Source of the DNA: Lepas anatifera
Taxonomy: Eukaryota; Arthropoda; Thecostraca; Lepadidae
Direction of reading: 5' to 3'
Length of the DNA stretch: 64,000 bases
Assembly: GCA_034440635.1 (NCBI GenBank)
Contig: JAOTON010000772.1
Location: 516,001 to 580,000, forward strand
Part shown: positions 8,880-18,932 of the stretch, one piece after another
Layout of the letters: every line of letters begins with the position of its first letter
Numbering within the stretch: the first letter of the stretch is position 1
Notes under the pieces: generated by a model
Told to the model about the DNA's origin: nothing
What the model saw: the letters and a program-made list of their open reading frames with translations, nothing else
Databases searched by the model: none
Translations under genes and position numbers: made by a program

Positions 8880-11637
8880 GTGAGTAGTTAAGGAAAAACT
8901 CATTTAGGTCGTAAACTGTGCCATGCTTTGTCGTAAAGCTATGTAAAATTGAAGTTTATATATAATCGCAAGTTTATACAAAAAATCATCTTCTGGGCTT
9001 TTTATATTTGCTAATTGGAGACCACTTAATCAGAGTGGACATTATAGTACCCAAAGGGCTTTTAGCACTTGTGTATCACACGGAAATTATAATTGTCGAA
9101 ATAGAATATATTTTAGGTGCTGATTTCATTTTCTTTTGATGTAGAGATGTCTTACTGCTTATCTTACATTATTTTTTAACGTAATATTTAGGAATTAACC
9201 ATTTCCCTGATGCTGTGGGTACCATAGTGACCACTGGTTCTTTGTCACTTCACAGCAGGGGTACTATAGTACCCAAAGGTGTGTTCTGACGTGTACTTTA
9301 TGGTCACTATAGTGGCATTTGGGGACTTGGCACTTTAGAAAGATCCGTGTAAAGAGTTCTGTTTTCACTATCTGAAATGTTTGAAAATTTCACCTGACGA
9401 TATATTCATGCCAGGTATCAAACACAGTATTTATTTTTCGTAATATTAGACACCTACCTGTTTAGCCAGGAGCCATAAAAGATCAGAAACGGATTTTATT
9501 CTAACAATTTTGCCACTCTTATCGTAGGTTTATCGTCAAAATCGTTGAATCTTTTTTATTTATTTTAAAGTAGAATTCAGGGGCGGATCCAGAGGGTAGG
9601 GGGTGGGGGAAGGAAAAAGGCACCGCACCACCCAGCCACCAAAATATCACCAATTTCATAAAACCAATAGGTTTTCCATGATTTTGGGGCCCCGCTTTCC
9701 CCCCTCAAACCATCAGTCTGTATTTGACCCTGCTAGACTTACAATTACCGACTTATTCACCACGTTATTTTTCCTGCTCCTAATCCTGATCAATTTTCCC
9801 ATGTAAAGGTATTCTCCACACTGGAAGCGACATAGTGAGCTGCCTCCAGTCCTTGGATGATTCTGACCTTGATGTCACCATTGATGAGGATTCATCCGGC
9901 GAAGAGTTCACCCCAGATTTGAAGCAACTTGCAAAAGCGGGGAAGAATGCCACATCATGCAGCTCAAGCGAGGACGAAGAAGATGTTCCTTCTGCCTCAT
10001 CATCTGTCGAGGTATCCAACTCGGCTTTCAGGTCACTGCCCTCTAGTCCAGTATCGGAAGCGCCCACACGGCGCACTTACTACAAAAAAATGGACACATT
10101 TACTCCCATCCAACATCCACACAGTGTTTCAGGGGAGGGTGATAGCGCAAGGTTCAACAGCGGGGTCACTTTGCCTCCATCTTCGGCGTCTCCAATGGAC
10201 TGCTTCAATGTCTTCATCCCGAATGAAACGTTCCGAGACATCGCAGACATCTCCAACCAGAGTGCCGTGAGGGAAACGGGCAAAAGCCTGCTTTTAAAAG
10301 CCAGTGAGTGCATGAAGTTCTTTGGTGCCCATCTCATGATGTCCACCCTCAGGCTGCCATGGATGCGCTCTTACTGGGCGCGCGAAACCCGGGTAGCAGT
10401 AATTGCAGATGCCTTCACTCGTGTCCGCTTCCACCAGCTGCGGAATCATTTGAAGATCGTTTTGGATGATGATGTGCCCAAAGAAGACCGGGAAAACGAT
10501 CGCTTGTGGAAGATTCGACCTTTTATAGAGAGGATTCGGCAATGCTGTCTCAAGATCCAGCGCCCGGACAAGGTCTGTATAGACGAACAGATGATACCAT
10601 TCACGGGGAAGACGGGACTCAAACAGTATGTGCCAGGAAAGCCGAATCCTGAAGGACTGAAAAACTTCGTTCTGGCTGCACCCGATGGAATGGTCCTGGA
10701 TTTTGAAGTCTACCAGGGCAAGAAGCTTGATGACGGGGTGAAAGACGGTAAGCCCTGGCTACTCGGGGAGTCGGTTGTTGTCCGTCTGACCAGGAGTCTG
10801 CCCCCAGGAACTTCCGTCTTCTTCGACCGGTACTTCACAACAACGAAGCTGATGGAACACCTGGTGTCGAAGAATCTGCATGGAACAGGCACAGTTAAGA
10901 AGACTTATGTTCCAAAAGAGGCAGGGTTAATGACAGAGAAAGAGCTGCTAAAACAGAAACGCGGCTTCTCGCAAAGTGCGATCCGAAGTGACTCAGTCGT
11001 GGCTGTCACGGTGTGGCAGGACAAAAGGGCGATCTACATGGCCTCAACTGAGCACGCTGTGGAGCCAACTGACGTAGTGTCACGCTACCAGAAGAAGACA
11101 CGCTCCTACATCGACGTTACCCGCCCTGCTGTAGTGCGGGAGTACAATGCCAGCATGGGCGGGGTCGACCTCAGCGATCGTATGATTGCTCTCTACCGGA
11201 CATCCGCCAAGACAAAGAAATGGACTGTGAAGACAATCCTACACTTTGTAGATCTCGCCGCCGTCAACGCCTGGATACTCCATCGAAGGGGACGCGATGA
11301 TCGATGGAAGTTCCTCGACTTCAAGTACGCTCTCGCGAAAGAGCTGCTCTCGGGCTATGATGCCCAGTGTTCTGATCCGAGTTCGTCAGAAACGGAAGAA
11401 GATAGTCCGCAGCTTTCAAAGCGAGCTCGTGTGTCGGCAATGCCGTCACCGTCCGTTGTCGCTTCTGGAAAACATCTCCCGCGATGCCACGTGAGGAAGG
11501 ACTTCAAGAGATGTAGATTACCGGGGTGCAGCAAGAAGACCGGAACGGAGTGCCGCTCCTGTGGCATCTACCTGTGTTGTCGCCCAGATCGGGACTGTTA
11601 CTACAGGTTCCACCAGCAGAGGAAGAACACACCATGA
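8849..11637 (+). CDS. piggyBac transposase (PGBD-like), two exons joined 8849-8879 and 9809-11637
   Basis: This is a DDE-type transposase for cut-and-paste movement at TTAA. Exon 1 starts at an ATG in good context and encodes a short basic leader, MAGRRRARKS. It ends at a GTGAGT donor in phase 1, and an acceptor at 9807-9808 restores the frame. A second acceptor at 9834-9835 is also in phase and 27 bases shorter. The predicted length is about 619 residues, usual for the family. After an acidic N-terminal region come the catalytic aspartates, seen in KVCIDEQMIPF, SVFFDRYFTTT and MGGVDLSDRM. The C-terminus is a Cys/His-rich zinc-binding domain (from CHVRKDFKRC to CCRPDRDCYYRFH) that in this family recognises transposon ends. 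The main frame has no ATG before residue MDTFTP, which is why the upstream exon is needed. No premature stops are seen. Confidence 0.9.
9041..9317. repeat. cluster of GGGTACTATAGTACCC-type palindromes in the transposase intron
   Basis: There is a perfect 16-bp palindrome at 9259-9274 and a near-perfect one at 9217-9232 (GGGTACCATAGTGACC). Half or degenerate copies lie at 9041-9053 (ATTATAGTACCC) and 9301-9317 (TGGTCACTATAGTGGCA). They share the core of the subterminal copies at 8689 and 12221. Confidence 0.65.
9580..9615 (+). mobile_element. fragment of a hAT-type terminus
   Basis: CAGGGGCGGATCCAG is the left terminus class of the hAT MITEs in this window. No matching right end or target duplication is visible nearby, so this is only a fragment inside the transposase intron. 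Confidence 0.35.
9809..11637 (+). CDS. transposase exon 2 (catalytic core and Cys-rich C-terminus)
   Basis: This long exon is open from the acceptor to the TGA at 11635-11637. It carries the acidic N-terminal region, the three catalytic aspartates and the zinc-binding C-terminus described for the whole gene. Confidence 0.92.
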
Positions 11638-11800
11638 GGCTAGGGAATAGCGGAAGTGTGTCCCAGAAGCTGATTAGAGAGGGCTTTTATTTCTGCCCAG
11701 ATCGAGAATGTTACTACAGGTTCCACCAGAGGTAGAACACAACATGATGCTAGGGAATAGCAGAAGTGTGTCCCAGAAACTGATTAGAGCGGGCTTTTGT
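11582..11800 (+). repeat. 113-bp tandem duplication of the transposase 3' end
   Basis: The sequence from GCCCAGATCG (11582) recurs at 11695, and the following GCTAGGGAATAGC segment recurs about 108 bp on. The first unit contains the true end of the transposase. The second repeats the codons for the CYYRFHQ tail downstream of the stop, outside the main frame. Confidence 0.75.
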
Positions 11801-11887
11801 TTCTATCTGTCCTATCCTCAATACATGGTTGCGATGTCAAACATTTATTTTCTTTCTGAAACGAGTTTGGAAACAAGTTGCTTGCTG

Positions 11888-12164
11888 CATACGCGGATAC
11901 GGGGCAAAGGGGCACGTGCCCCTGATGGACCCTCGGCGCGCCCTGAAATAGTCACTGTGCCCCCCTTGTAAGGTCGATGGCGCACCCCTGAAATTTCACT
12001 TCCCACCTCTCTTACCCCCGTCAGGAGGAGAAAATCGGTGCCCATCGATAAGATTTGGCGCCCACCTGATAGGTTTTCCGGCCAAACGTGGCGCCCCTTT
12101 GATCCGGATGGCGCCCCCTGGTAAGGTGCCCCCTCCCCGTTTGGTAATCCTGGATAAGCCTATG
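11888..12164 (-). mobile_element. hAT-type MITE (CATAGGCGGATCC family), copy 2, inside the piggyBac element
   Basis: It is in reverse orientation relative to copies 1, 3 and 4. It starts CATACGCGGATACGG and ends CTGGATAAGCCTATG. The 8-bp flanks, GCTTGCTG (11880-11887) and GTTTGCTG (12165-12172), differ at one base. It inserted after the piggyBac element formed. Confidence 0.82.
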
Positions 12165-12220
12165 GTTTGCTGGAAGTATGGAATAATACGTGTAATATTT
12201 TTATGTCTCCAAAAATTTTT

Positions 12221-12236
12221 GGGCACCATAGTGCCC
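12221..12236. repeat. right subterminal 16-bp palindrome of the piggyBac element
   Basis: GGGCACCATAGTGCCC lies 131 bp inside the right end. It is the inverted counterpart of the left copy at 8689-8704, with one mismatch. Confidence 0.7.
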
Positions 12237-12371
12237 ATGGTATTGCGCATGCGCAGTAACCTTGGGAAAAACTTGGATCACATTAATGATGCTTTGGGAC
12301 CCAAAGATGACTTCATACAAACTTGCATATAAATCGGACCAATGACAGAAGCGGGGACCTCAAGAGGTTAA

Positions 12372-12680
12372 ATAGTGTTCTACTATTACCTAAGACGGAA
12401 AATTTCAGAAATATAGGGAAAATGTTCCTTTTGAAGTTACTTAACTAAACAGTTCCTCAATAGGTACGTACCTATAGCCTGCTTATCATCCTTTCATTCA
12501 TAATTTCATTCGCCTGGCCAGGCCCCGTACACTTTACAAACTGGCCGACTTTATAGAATTGCATATCTCGGGATCTCGACTCGCCGCTTTGCTTTACGGC
12601 CCAGAAATGTCACACCGTTTCTATTGCAGTTCATGCTTATACTAGAGACGTACATACACTGGCAGCGCTTGAACACTGTG
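12372..12680. other. unassigned intergenic DNA
   Basis: AT-rich sequence with no gene or element boundary that I can support. Confidence 0.4.
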
Positions 12681-12790
12681 ACAGCCTAGGCACGATTGGC
12701 TTAGAGGTAAGGACGTCGCCTAGGCTTTTTACCTGATATTAGACGGGGGCGATTCCAGCAGGTCGGCTGAAGAAGGGGCAAGTTCAAGTC
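12681..12790 (+). repeat. tRNA-like (possible SINE) segment
   Basis: GATTGGCTTAGAGGTAAGG resembles a pol III A box, and GGGGGCGATTCCAGC downstream is a weak B-box match. No cloverleaf can be drawn convincingly. It may be a decayed tRNA-derived SINE head. Confidence 0.25.
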
Positions 12791-12909
12791 GATGAGCAAA
12801 AATAATATTTATGTTTAAACGTTTAATATCATACAAATTGAAGAAAAAATAAAAACATATGTCGGTGGATTGTGGAAACGGTTATACGGCAGTATATGAA
12901 GGTACAAGG

Positions 12910-13169
12910 CATAGGCGGATCCAGGATTGCCGATCGGGGGGCACCTTCCCGGGGGCGCCATCCGGACCGGGGGGGCGCCATCCGGACCAGGGGCGCCACT
13001 TATGACCGGCAAAAGCTATCAGGTGGGCGCCAAATCCTATCGGTGGGTGCCGACTTTCGCATCCTGGGGGGTGGGAAGCGACATTTCAGGGGGCGCCATC
13101 GACCTTTCAGGGGGCGCCGAGGGTCGATGGGGGGGCACGTGCCCCCTTGCCCCCCTGGATCCGCCTATG
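12910..13169 (+). mobile_element. hAT-type MITE (CATAGGCGGATCC family), copy 3
   Basis: The termini CATAGGCGGATCCAGG and CTGGATCCGCCTATG are perfect inverted repeats over about 13 bp. The 8-bp duplication GTACAAGG is identical on both sides (12902-12909 and 13170-13177). This is the cleanest copy of the family here, at 260 bp. Confidence 0.93.
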
Positions 13170-13440
13170 GTACAAGGCAAAATTCACGAAGGATAGGTAG
13201 GTAGGTAAGTAAGCTGGGAAGGACAAGGTACTCACGAGAGCTTCAAATTTCAAGGACAGCTTCGGCGCTTCATTGTTTATGACGTCCCATTTCTCGCTCT
13301 ACCATCGACTTGTGAACGGATTTTTTAAATTTCATCAGCCAGATTTTGTGCCATGACTCACGTTCTTCATAAGGGTTTCACAAATTAAATATCTCGCTAA
13401 TAATTGCCAAACAACTATCCCGCACTAGAGAAGGCTAGAC

Positions 13441-13825
13441 CAGTGGTGGATCTAGCCGGTTGGTTTGGGAGGGGCAAACCAAAGTCGAAAAGCAAAAAAA
13501 ACGTCACGCAGTGAAAAGTTGCGTTACAATATGCTTTTTCGGTAGGATTTTGCAAACTGGAGACGAAAAGGAAAAAAAATGCCACAGGGTGAAAAATATG
13601 GGCTCAAGATACTTTTTTCCTATCCAAGCCCCAATATTTACACTGAACTTCACTAATTCTGTTTGAAGTTGAGAGTTGAAGCACCAAAATCTTGCTTACA
13701 AGTTTAAAAGGAGTCGGGGGAAAAAGGAGGTCGATCGCTTTGGGGGGCAAAAACATAGTTTTGCCCCGAGCTTTTCCGTTTGGGGGGCAATTGCCTTTTT
13801 GCCCCCCCCCCTGGATCCGCCACTG
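13441..13825 (+). mobile_element. hAT-type MITE (CAGTGGTGGATC family)
   Basis: The termini are CAGTGGTGGATCTAGCC and CTGGATCCGCCACTG. A perfect 8-bp duplication GGCTAGAC flanks it (13433-13440 and 13826-13833). At 385 bp it is AT-rich inside and has runs of GGGGGGCAA near the right end. Confidence 0.88.
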
Positions 13826-13833
13826 GGCTAGAC

Positions 13834-14569
13834 ATCCGCGAATACAAGAATGTCAATAAAGGAATCCGCCGTAATCAAGGTCCTAAGACGCGGCATCGCA
13901 CGTGCTAGCTTGTAAGGCAAGCCTGGGTTGGTGATTTAGAGCCGCTACTCGCGTCCGAATGAATGAGGTATTAGATATGTCAATCAAAAACCACTAGTTA
14001 GGGTTGCCACGGTTTTTAGGCAGGTTCAGCGAAATCGCAAAGTGCATATCACATTTATTGACGGTAAGAGCTGCGAACGCGGATTCTCAGAGATGCTAAT
14101 TATCGGCTCTTTGACCCGGTGATCCGAGAAAGGAATATTCTCTGTAACTTAAACATCGGGAAGTACCTACATACCTACTTCGACAATTAAAAGCGGCTAG
14201 GCAGTACCTAATGTGCCTTTATGGCAGTGCCGCCACTGGAGACGTAACGGATTCAACTTTTTAAAATCCGGGCAGGACCTGACTTACGAACCAAACTTAA
14301 ATCCTGCCGATTTCGGCCCCCTTTAGACTTTTTGTCTATAGAGGTTCTTTGCTCTCAGTGGGGGATTCAAACTAAAGAAATGCGCAGTGCAGAACCATCA
14401 CTTTGCCTTCGGGAGCCTTTTTTTGGACATTTGCAGGCTTACAGAAACACTATTTAGTCAATAAAATTTATGTCTCCGGCTTTGCTTCCTGATCCATTTT
14501 GTGCACAATTCTCCCTACGGGGGAGAAATTGATGTTTTGAAGAGTGAATAATCAGCCTCGAAATAAACG
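13834..14569. other. unassigned intergenic DNA
   Basis: No coding or terminal-repeat signal is recognised here. Confidence 0.4.
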
Positions 14570-14790
14570 TTAAAGGGAATGTGACACCTTCACAACGTGA
14601 TTTTAACTGAGATAGCCAAGTTGTAAAGCAAGTCGGAAAACCCGGTACTCCATATTTCATTTGTCTTGGAACTCGATATTTCCGTACGTGAACAGACCGG
14701 CCATGAATCACGGTTAGCAGAGACACTCATGGAATAGAGATTACCCTGACGCCTGCCCTGCCCCGGCGTCGCGGCGCCACCATCCCAGTA
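14570..14790 (+). mobile_element. TTAA MITE (AAGGGAATGTGGCACC family), decayed left part
   Basis: The segment begins TTAAAGGGAATGTGACACC. It then follows the full copies at 29800 and 30239 closely up to GATATTTCCGTA, becoming diverged after about 14690. The right terminus is missing. Confidence 0.65.
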
Positions 14791-15239
14791 TTCCAACACA
14801 AACTTAGTTTGAAAACCACTGAATGCCAGTGCCCGTGTTTGAAACAGCCGGCTGCCACCCGGAGCTTTTCTACAGAAACGTATCGATTCGACAAATCGAA
14901 CAGCGATGAATGCGCTCTAACCCGATTATACGAATGAATGACTGAATTCAAAAACAGAAGTTTGTGTATTCTGAGGAGCATAAGCTGGATGGGCTAGTAC
15001 ATGGATTATCTCTGGCAGAATTATTCGCAGCAAGGTGTGGTATTTTCTATTCTGGCCTATATCGATACAAAATTTCACGGTTTCCGTGGAAAGTCGGCTG
15101 CGCGCGGTGGTCCTGCAATCAGTATGAAGAAGTAGTGTTATCAACGACCCACTAAACTGTTGAATCGTGCTTAAATTCAAAAGAAGAATTTGACTGTGAG
15201 GCCAGTTTGTGCTTAATCAGCAACTCTTTTTTGGCCTGT

Positions 15240-15612
15240 GCTGCTGCGGTCCGCCATTTTGGCTGACGTAGAGAAACAAGGGACTCCGCGCCCGCGTTGC
15301 GCTGTCGGGAGTGAGACTGCCGGGAGTGGGGAACGCGGATCGTTACCGGGCAGCGTCGAACGGTGCGGGGGAGATCATAGAGGTCACACATGTGTAGAAC
15401 CATTGACCAGTGCGTTAAGTGATGACGGGCTAGGTTTTCTTCGTGTAGGTGTAGGGACCAGACCGGTGGGACATCCGTGGTCTTGGAACGTCGTATTTGC
15501 CCCAGCTGGGGCAGACTTGTGAAAATGAAGACCTATTGTGCTGGATTGGTAGTGCCTGTGTTTATTTAAAAGTGCTGGTTTTGCAGACATTTGCAGGTTG
15601 CAGACTGTGACC
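15240..15612 (+). promoter_or_regulatory. ARID2: ARID2 promoter and 5' untranslated region
   Basis: This is a moderately GC-rich stretch upstream of the ARID2 start codon. It contains GTCCGCCATTTTGGC (15249-15263), a good match to the YY1 site common just downstream of housekeeping start sites, followed at once by a CRE-like TGACGTAG. A pyrimidine-rich tract ending TTTTGCAG near 15590 could be the acceptor of a 5' untranslated intron. The transcription start itself cannot be placed. Confidence 0.5.
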
Positions 15613-15704
15613 ATGGCCCAACTTCTCAATAAAGACCCAGACCTCTATAGAAAGGAGGCTGATGGATTTCTCTCTGACCTAAGAGGATTCCATGCTGGGA
15701 GAGG
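15613..15704 (+). CDS. ARID2: ARID2 exon 1 (start codon, first ARID helix)
   Basis: The ATG is in the strong context GACCATGG. The exon encodes the conserved [16 protein letters not shown] helix and ends at donor GTAAGT in phase 2. It is followed by a 4.9-kb intron. Confidence 0.93.
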
Positions 15705-18648
15705 GTAAGTAGGAGGTAAACCTTGGGTAGAAACTCTGTGCTATTTACTGAGTGGTTCAGTATTGGAATTCACCCATTCCCCACATTCCTTGATTTTTAT
15801 GCCCCTACCATTTCTTCCAAGGCAGGCACTTCCCGGTTTGAAATATGTGAGTAGGTAGATAGGAGGTTTCATTGCAAGTAAAGTTGAATTTGCCTTCCTT
15901 GGTCTAAATCTCATCTTGATCTCAGCTTATTTAGTTTAACTAGTGGAAGGCCCATTTGACCTGTTATTAGTGAAGTATGACATTTCATACAAATGCCTTT
16001 TAGAATGAATTGTTTAAATGAATTCTGAATTTTGTCACCAGTGTATTAAATCCATTTTGCATCCTGGATTCAAGGAGGCAAGCTGTTAAAAATCTTGTCA
16101 GGTTATAAGCATGAAATTTGTCAATTGTCAGATAAGTGTTATACAGGAAGTTTATACTGTTGCTCTGGGTTATGTTTTAGATATATTAATATTTTGTAGC
16201 ATATTGATATTACTAGTTAGGATGATGTTATGTGAGCCATCCACTTAGATTTTTGGACACTTCCAATGCCCTCCATGAGAAAAAATCAAGGTGAGGCTGC
16301 CAGATTTTTGTGGCCAAATTAATTTGTTCACTCAAGCCGAGCTTAACTGCTTTTTCCTCATCAAAATTCAAGACTTCTTTGACCTTGGCTTGTTGAAACC
16401 AGTGTGCTGTTCCAGGGTCTGTTGAGCCGAATTATACCTGGATTTTCAACTCCACCTCTTAAAGCAGAGGTTGCTGGAACAGCCTTGTGGAATCAATGTT
16501 AAATGAATATTAGGTTTAGTGCTGCACTGCGTAACCTTACTGCTCAGTTTTCCCAAGTAATGTAACCCACATTGTCAATATCATGTTTTGTTCGCAAAAG
16601 TAAGTTGGGAAATCTTGTAGCTGTTTTCTTTCCTCAGGTTAAAGTAGGTGTCTTTGTGATAACTATTACAGGAACAGACATTCCCAACAAATTTGCATGA
16701 ATGGAGAGAGAAGGGCTGTTTTGCTTGTGGTGAAAATCTGGGTGTCATAATGAGAATAGTTGTCCAAAGCAGTGAAATATTTCCCTAACATTTTTGTAAT
16801 AGTTTTTTATGTGATAAATCCAGTGATAAGTGAAGGTATGGATGAACCACATTTTGACCTAAAAAAGGATATACAGATTCAGAAGCAAGTATTACACCAA
16901 AGATGGATTATGGTAAAGGGGCTCATATTTGTCTGGTGTGGTCTGTTCAGAGTCCTAAACTGGCTAGTGGAATTTACCTCTCTCTTATGTGCCCCATGCT
17001 CAAGAACATACAAAGAACATAACATGTACTTATACATTAACCCTAGCATTCAATACAAATGCACAACAAAAATGTTTTCTTAGGATACTTGTATGCAGTA
17101 TCCCAAGACTGGCTATATGCTGGGGTGATAAGCGTACAATTGAGATTAGAAAATATAGTGATTGAGTGAGAAAATTCAAGACAGCAGTCAACTAACATTA
17201 TTATCTTAACCTTTGTTAACACCATGTTTCAAAGCTTAATACATTTTGCTTAGAAATTTCCTCACTGCTATAATGTTTGTGAGTTTATATACACCAGGAT
17301 TATTGAATTGTGTTAAGTAAAACCTTGATGTGAAAACTGGGTGGAAATTTTTTAATACAACCAACAGAAGTGAGTGCAAATTTCAGCTGACACTGGTGTT
17401 GCTCTCCACTCAGTACCCAGGGATTCGGAACTCTGCTAGTATAACTCTTTTCCCTGAACTTTGACAATCCCACTCTGGCTTTGTGTTGATTGCCACATAA
17501 GAGGTGGAGGATTTTGTCAGTTCTTGGAGGAATTGCTGGGGACTTTGGGGATGGAACTTCAGAAGGTTTCAGTTTTAAGGAGGAGCCTGCAATTTTGAAT
17601 TGTTTAAACAAGGAAACTGTTAACATGAAGATGGTATGTTCATGGGGATGACAGTGGAAAACCCTTGTTTATTTCTTATGCCTACCCATACACATCTATA
17701 TAGAAAAGGGCAGTGGTAATGTGGACCCCATTTTTTATTTAAAAAATATGGGTTCAGCAATATGGATAAAAATACCAAGCAAACATCACAGTTTCATGAA
17801 TGGATAAAAAACAAAGCCAAATTAGATTTATAATTGTTTTCTGTGTGGGTAGTTTCTTGTCATTGCATGGTTGAAATTTTCCCTTCACTTTTTTTTGCTT
17901 GTGGTGATGTGAATGTGCACAACTCAATGAAACATGAGCCAAGGAGATTATTAGAAAGTGGTCAATTGTCGTGTAGTAAGTGCGGGGACAAATGCATGTG
18001 ATTCTTTTAGAGGGAAGTATAGGGATGGACCAAGTGCTGGACTGCCAACTTTCAAAAAACTTGTAGAAATTACCACTGATTACTCTTCATTCAAGAGGTC
18101 TGCCGGGAGTTGGTCAAGAGATGCTCCATTGACTTAGTTCAGGACTGGCTACTGAGTTACTCATTGCAATGGTTTTCTTGTTGAACTATACATAATCACC
18201 TTTGATAATCAGATGAACCATACAGAATCACTTTTGATAAAACTGTTTTCCCAACATGATCTATGGGAGAAGAACATGCTCCACAGATGTTTTCAAACTG
18301 AAGATGCCATCTGTGGAATGTCTGAAATCACCTGCATTAGCTTGGTCGCTTATTCCAATGTGTTTTTGAGGAATGTAGTGGAAAATTGAAATATGCATTT
18401 TGTTAAAGATTAGTGGATTGAAACTATGAACCATGACAAAATTGTGATGTTTGTGATCTGTGACCGGATGGAGTGCGGGGGCTTCCAAAAACTGATTCTG
18501 GTTAGATTAGACCTGCTGTGGAGCCTCTCTCTCTGACAAAATTGTGATGTTTGTAATCTGTGACTGGATGGAGTGCGGGGGCTTCCAAAAACTGATTCTG
18601 GTTAGGTTAGACCTGCTGCGGAGCTCTCTCTCTCCTCTCCTCTCTCTC

Positions 18649-18694
<46 letters not shown>

Positions 18695-18873
18695 TCTCTC
18701 TCTCTCCTCTCCTCTCTCTCTCTCCTCTCTCTCCTCTCTCTCTCTCTCCTCTCTCCTCTCTCTCTCCTCTCTCTCTCTCCTCTCTCTCTCTCCTCTCTCT
18801 CTCCTCTCTCTCTCTCCTCTCTCTCTCTCCTCTCTCTCCTCTCTCTCTCTCCTCTCTCTCTCTCTCCTCTCTT

Positions 18874-18932
<59 letters not shown>

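Larger units (their letters stand above)
8673..12367 (+). mobile_element. complete piggyBac-superfamily transposon
   Basis: This 3695-bp element is bounded on both sides by the piggyBac target TTAA (8669-8672 and 12368-12371). Its terminal inverted repeats are short: CCTCTTGGGG at the left and CCTCAAGAGG at the right, matching at 9 of 10 bases when inverted. Inside lie a promoter-like region, a two-exon transposase gene (8849-8879 and 9809-11637), several copies of a 16-bp palindrome near the ends, a 113-bp partial duplication of the transposase 3' end, and a hAT MITE inserted in reverse at 11888-12164. The coding frame is unbroken with all catalytic residues, so the element may be young. The MITE insertion and the one-base terminal mismatch argue for some age. 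Confidence 0.92.
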
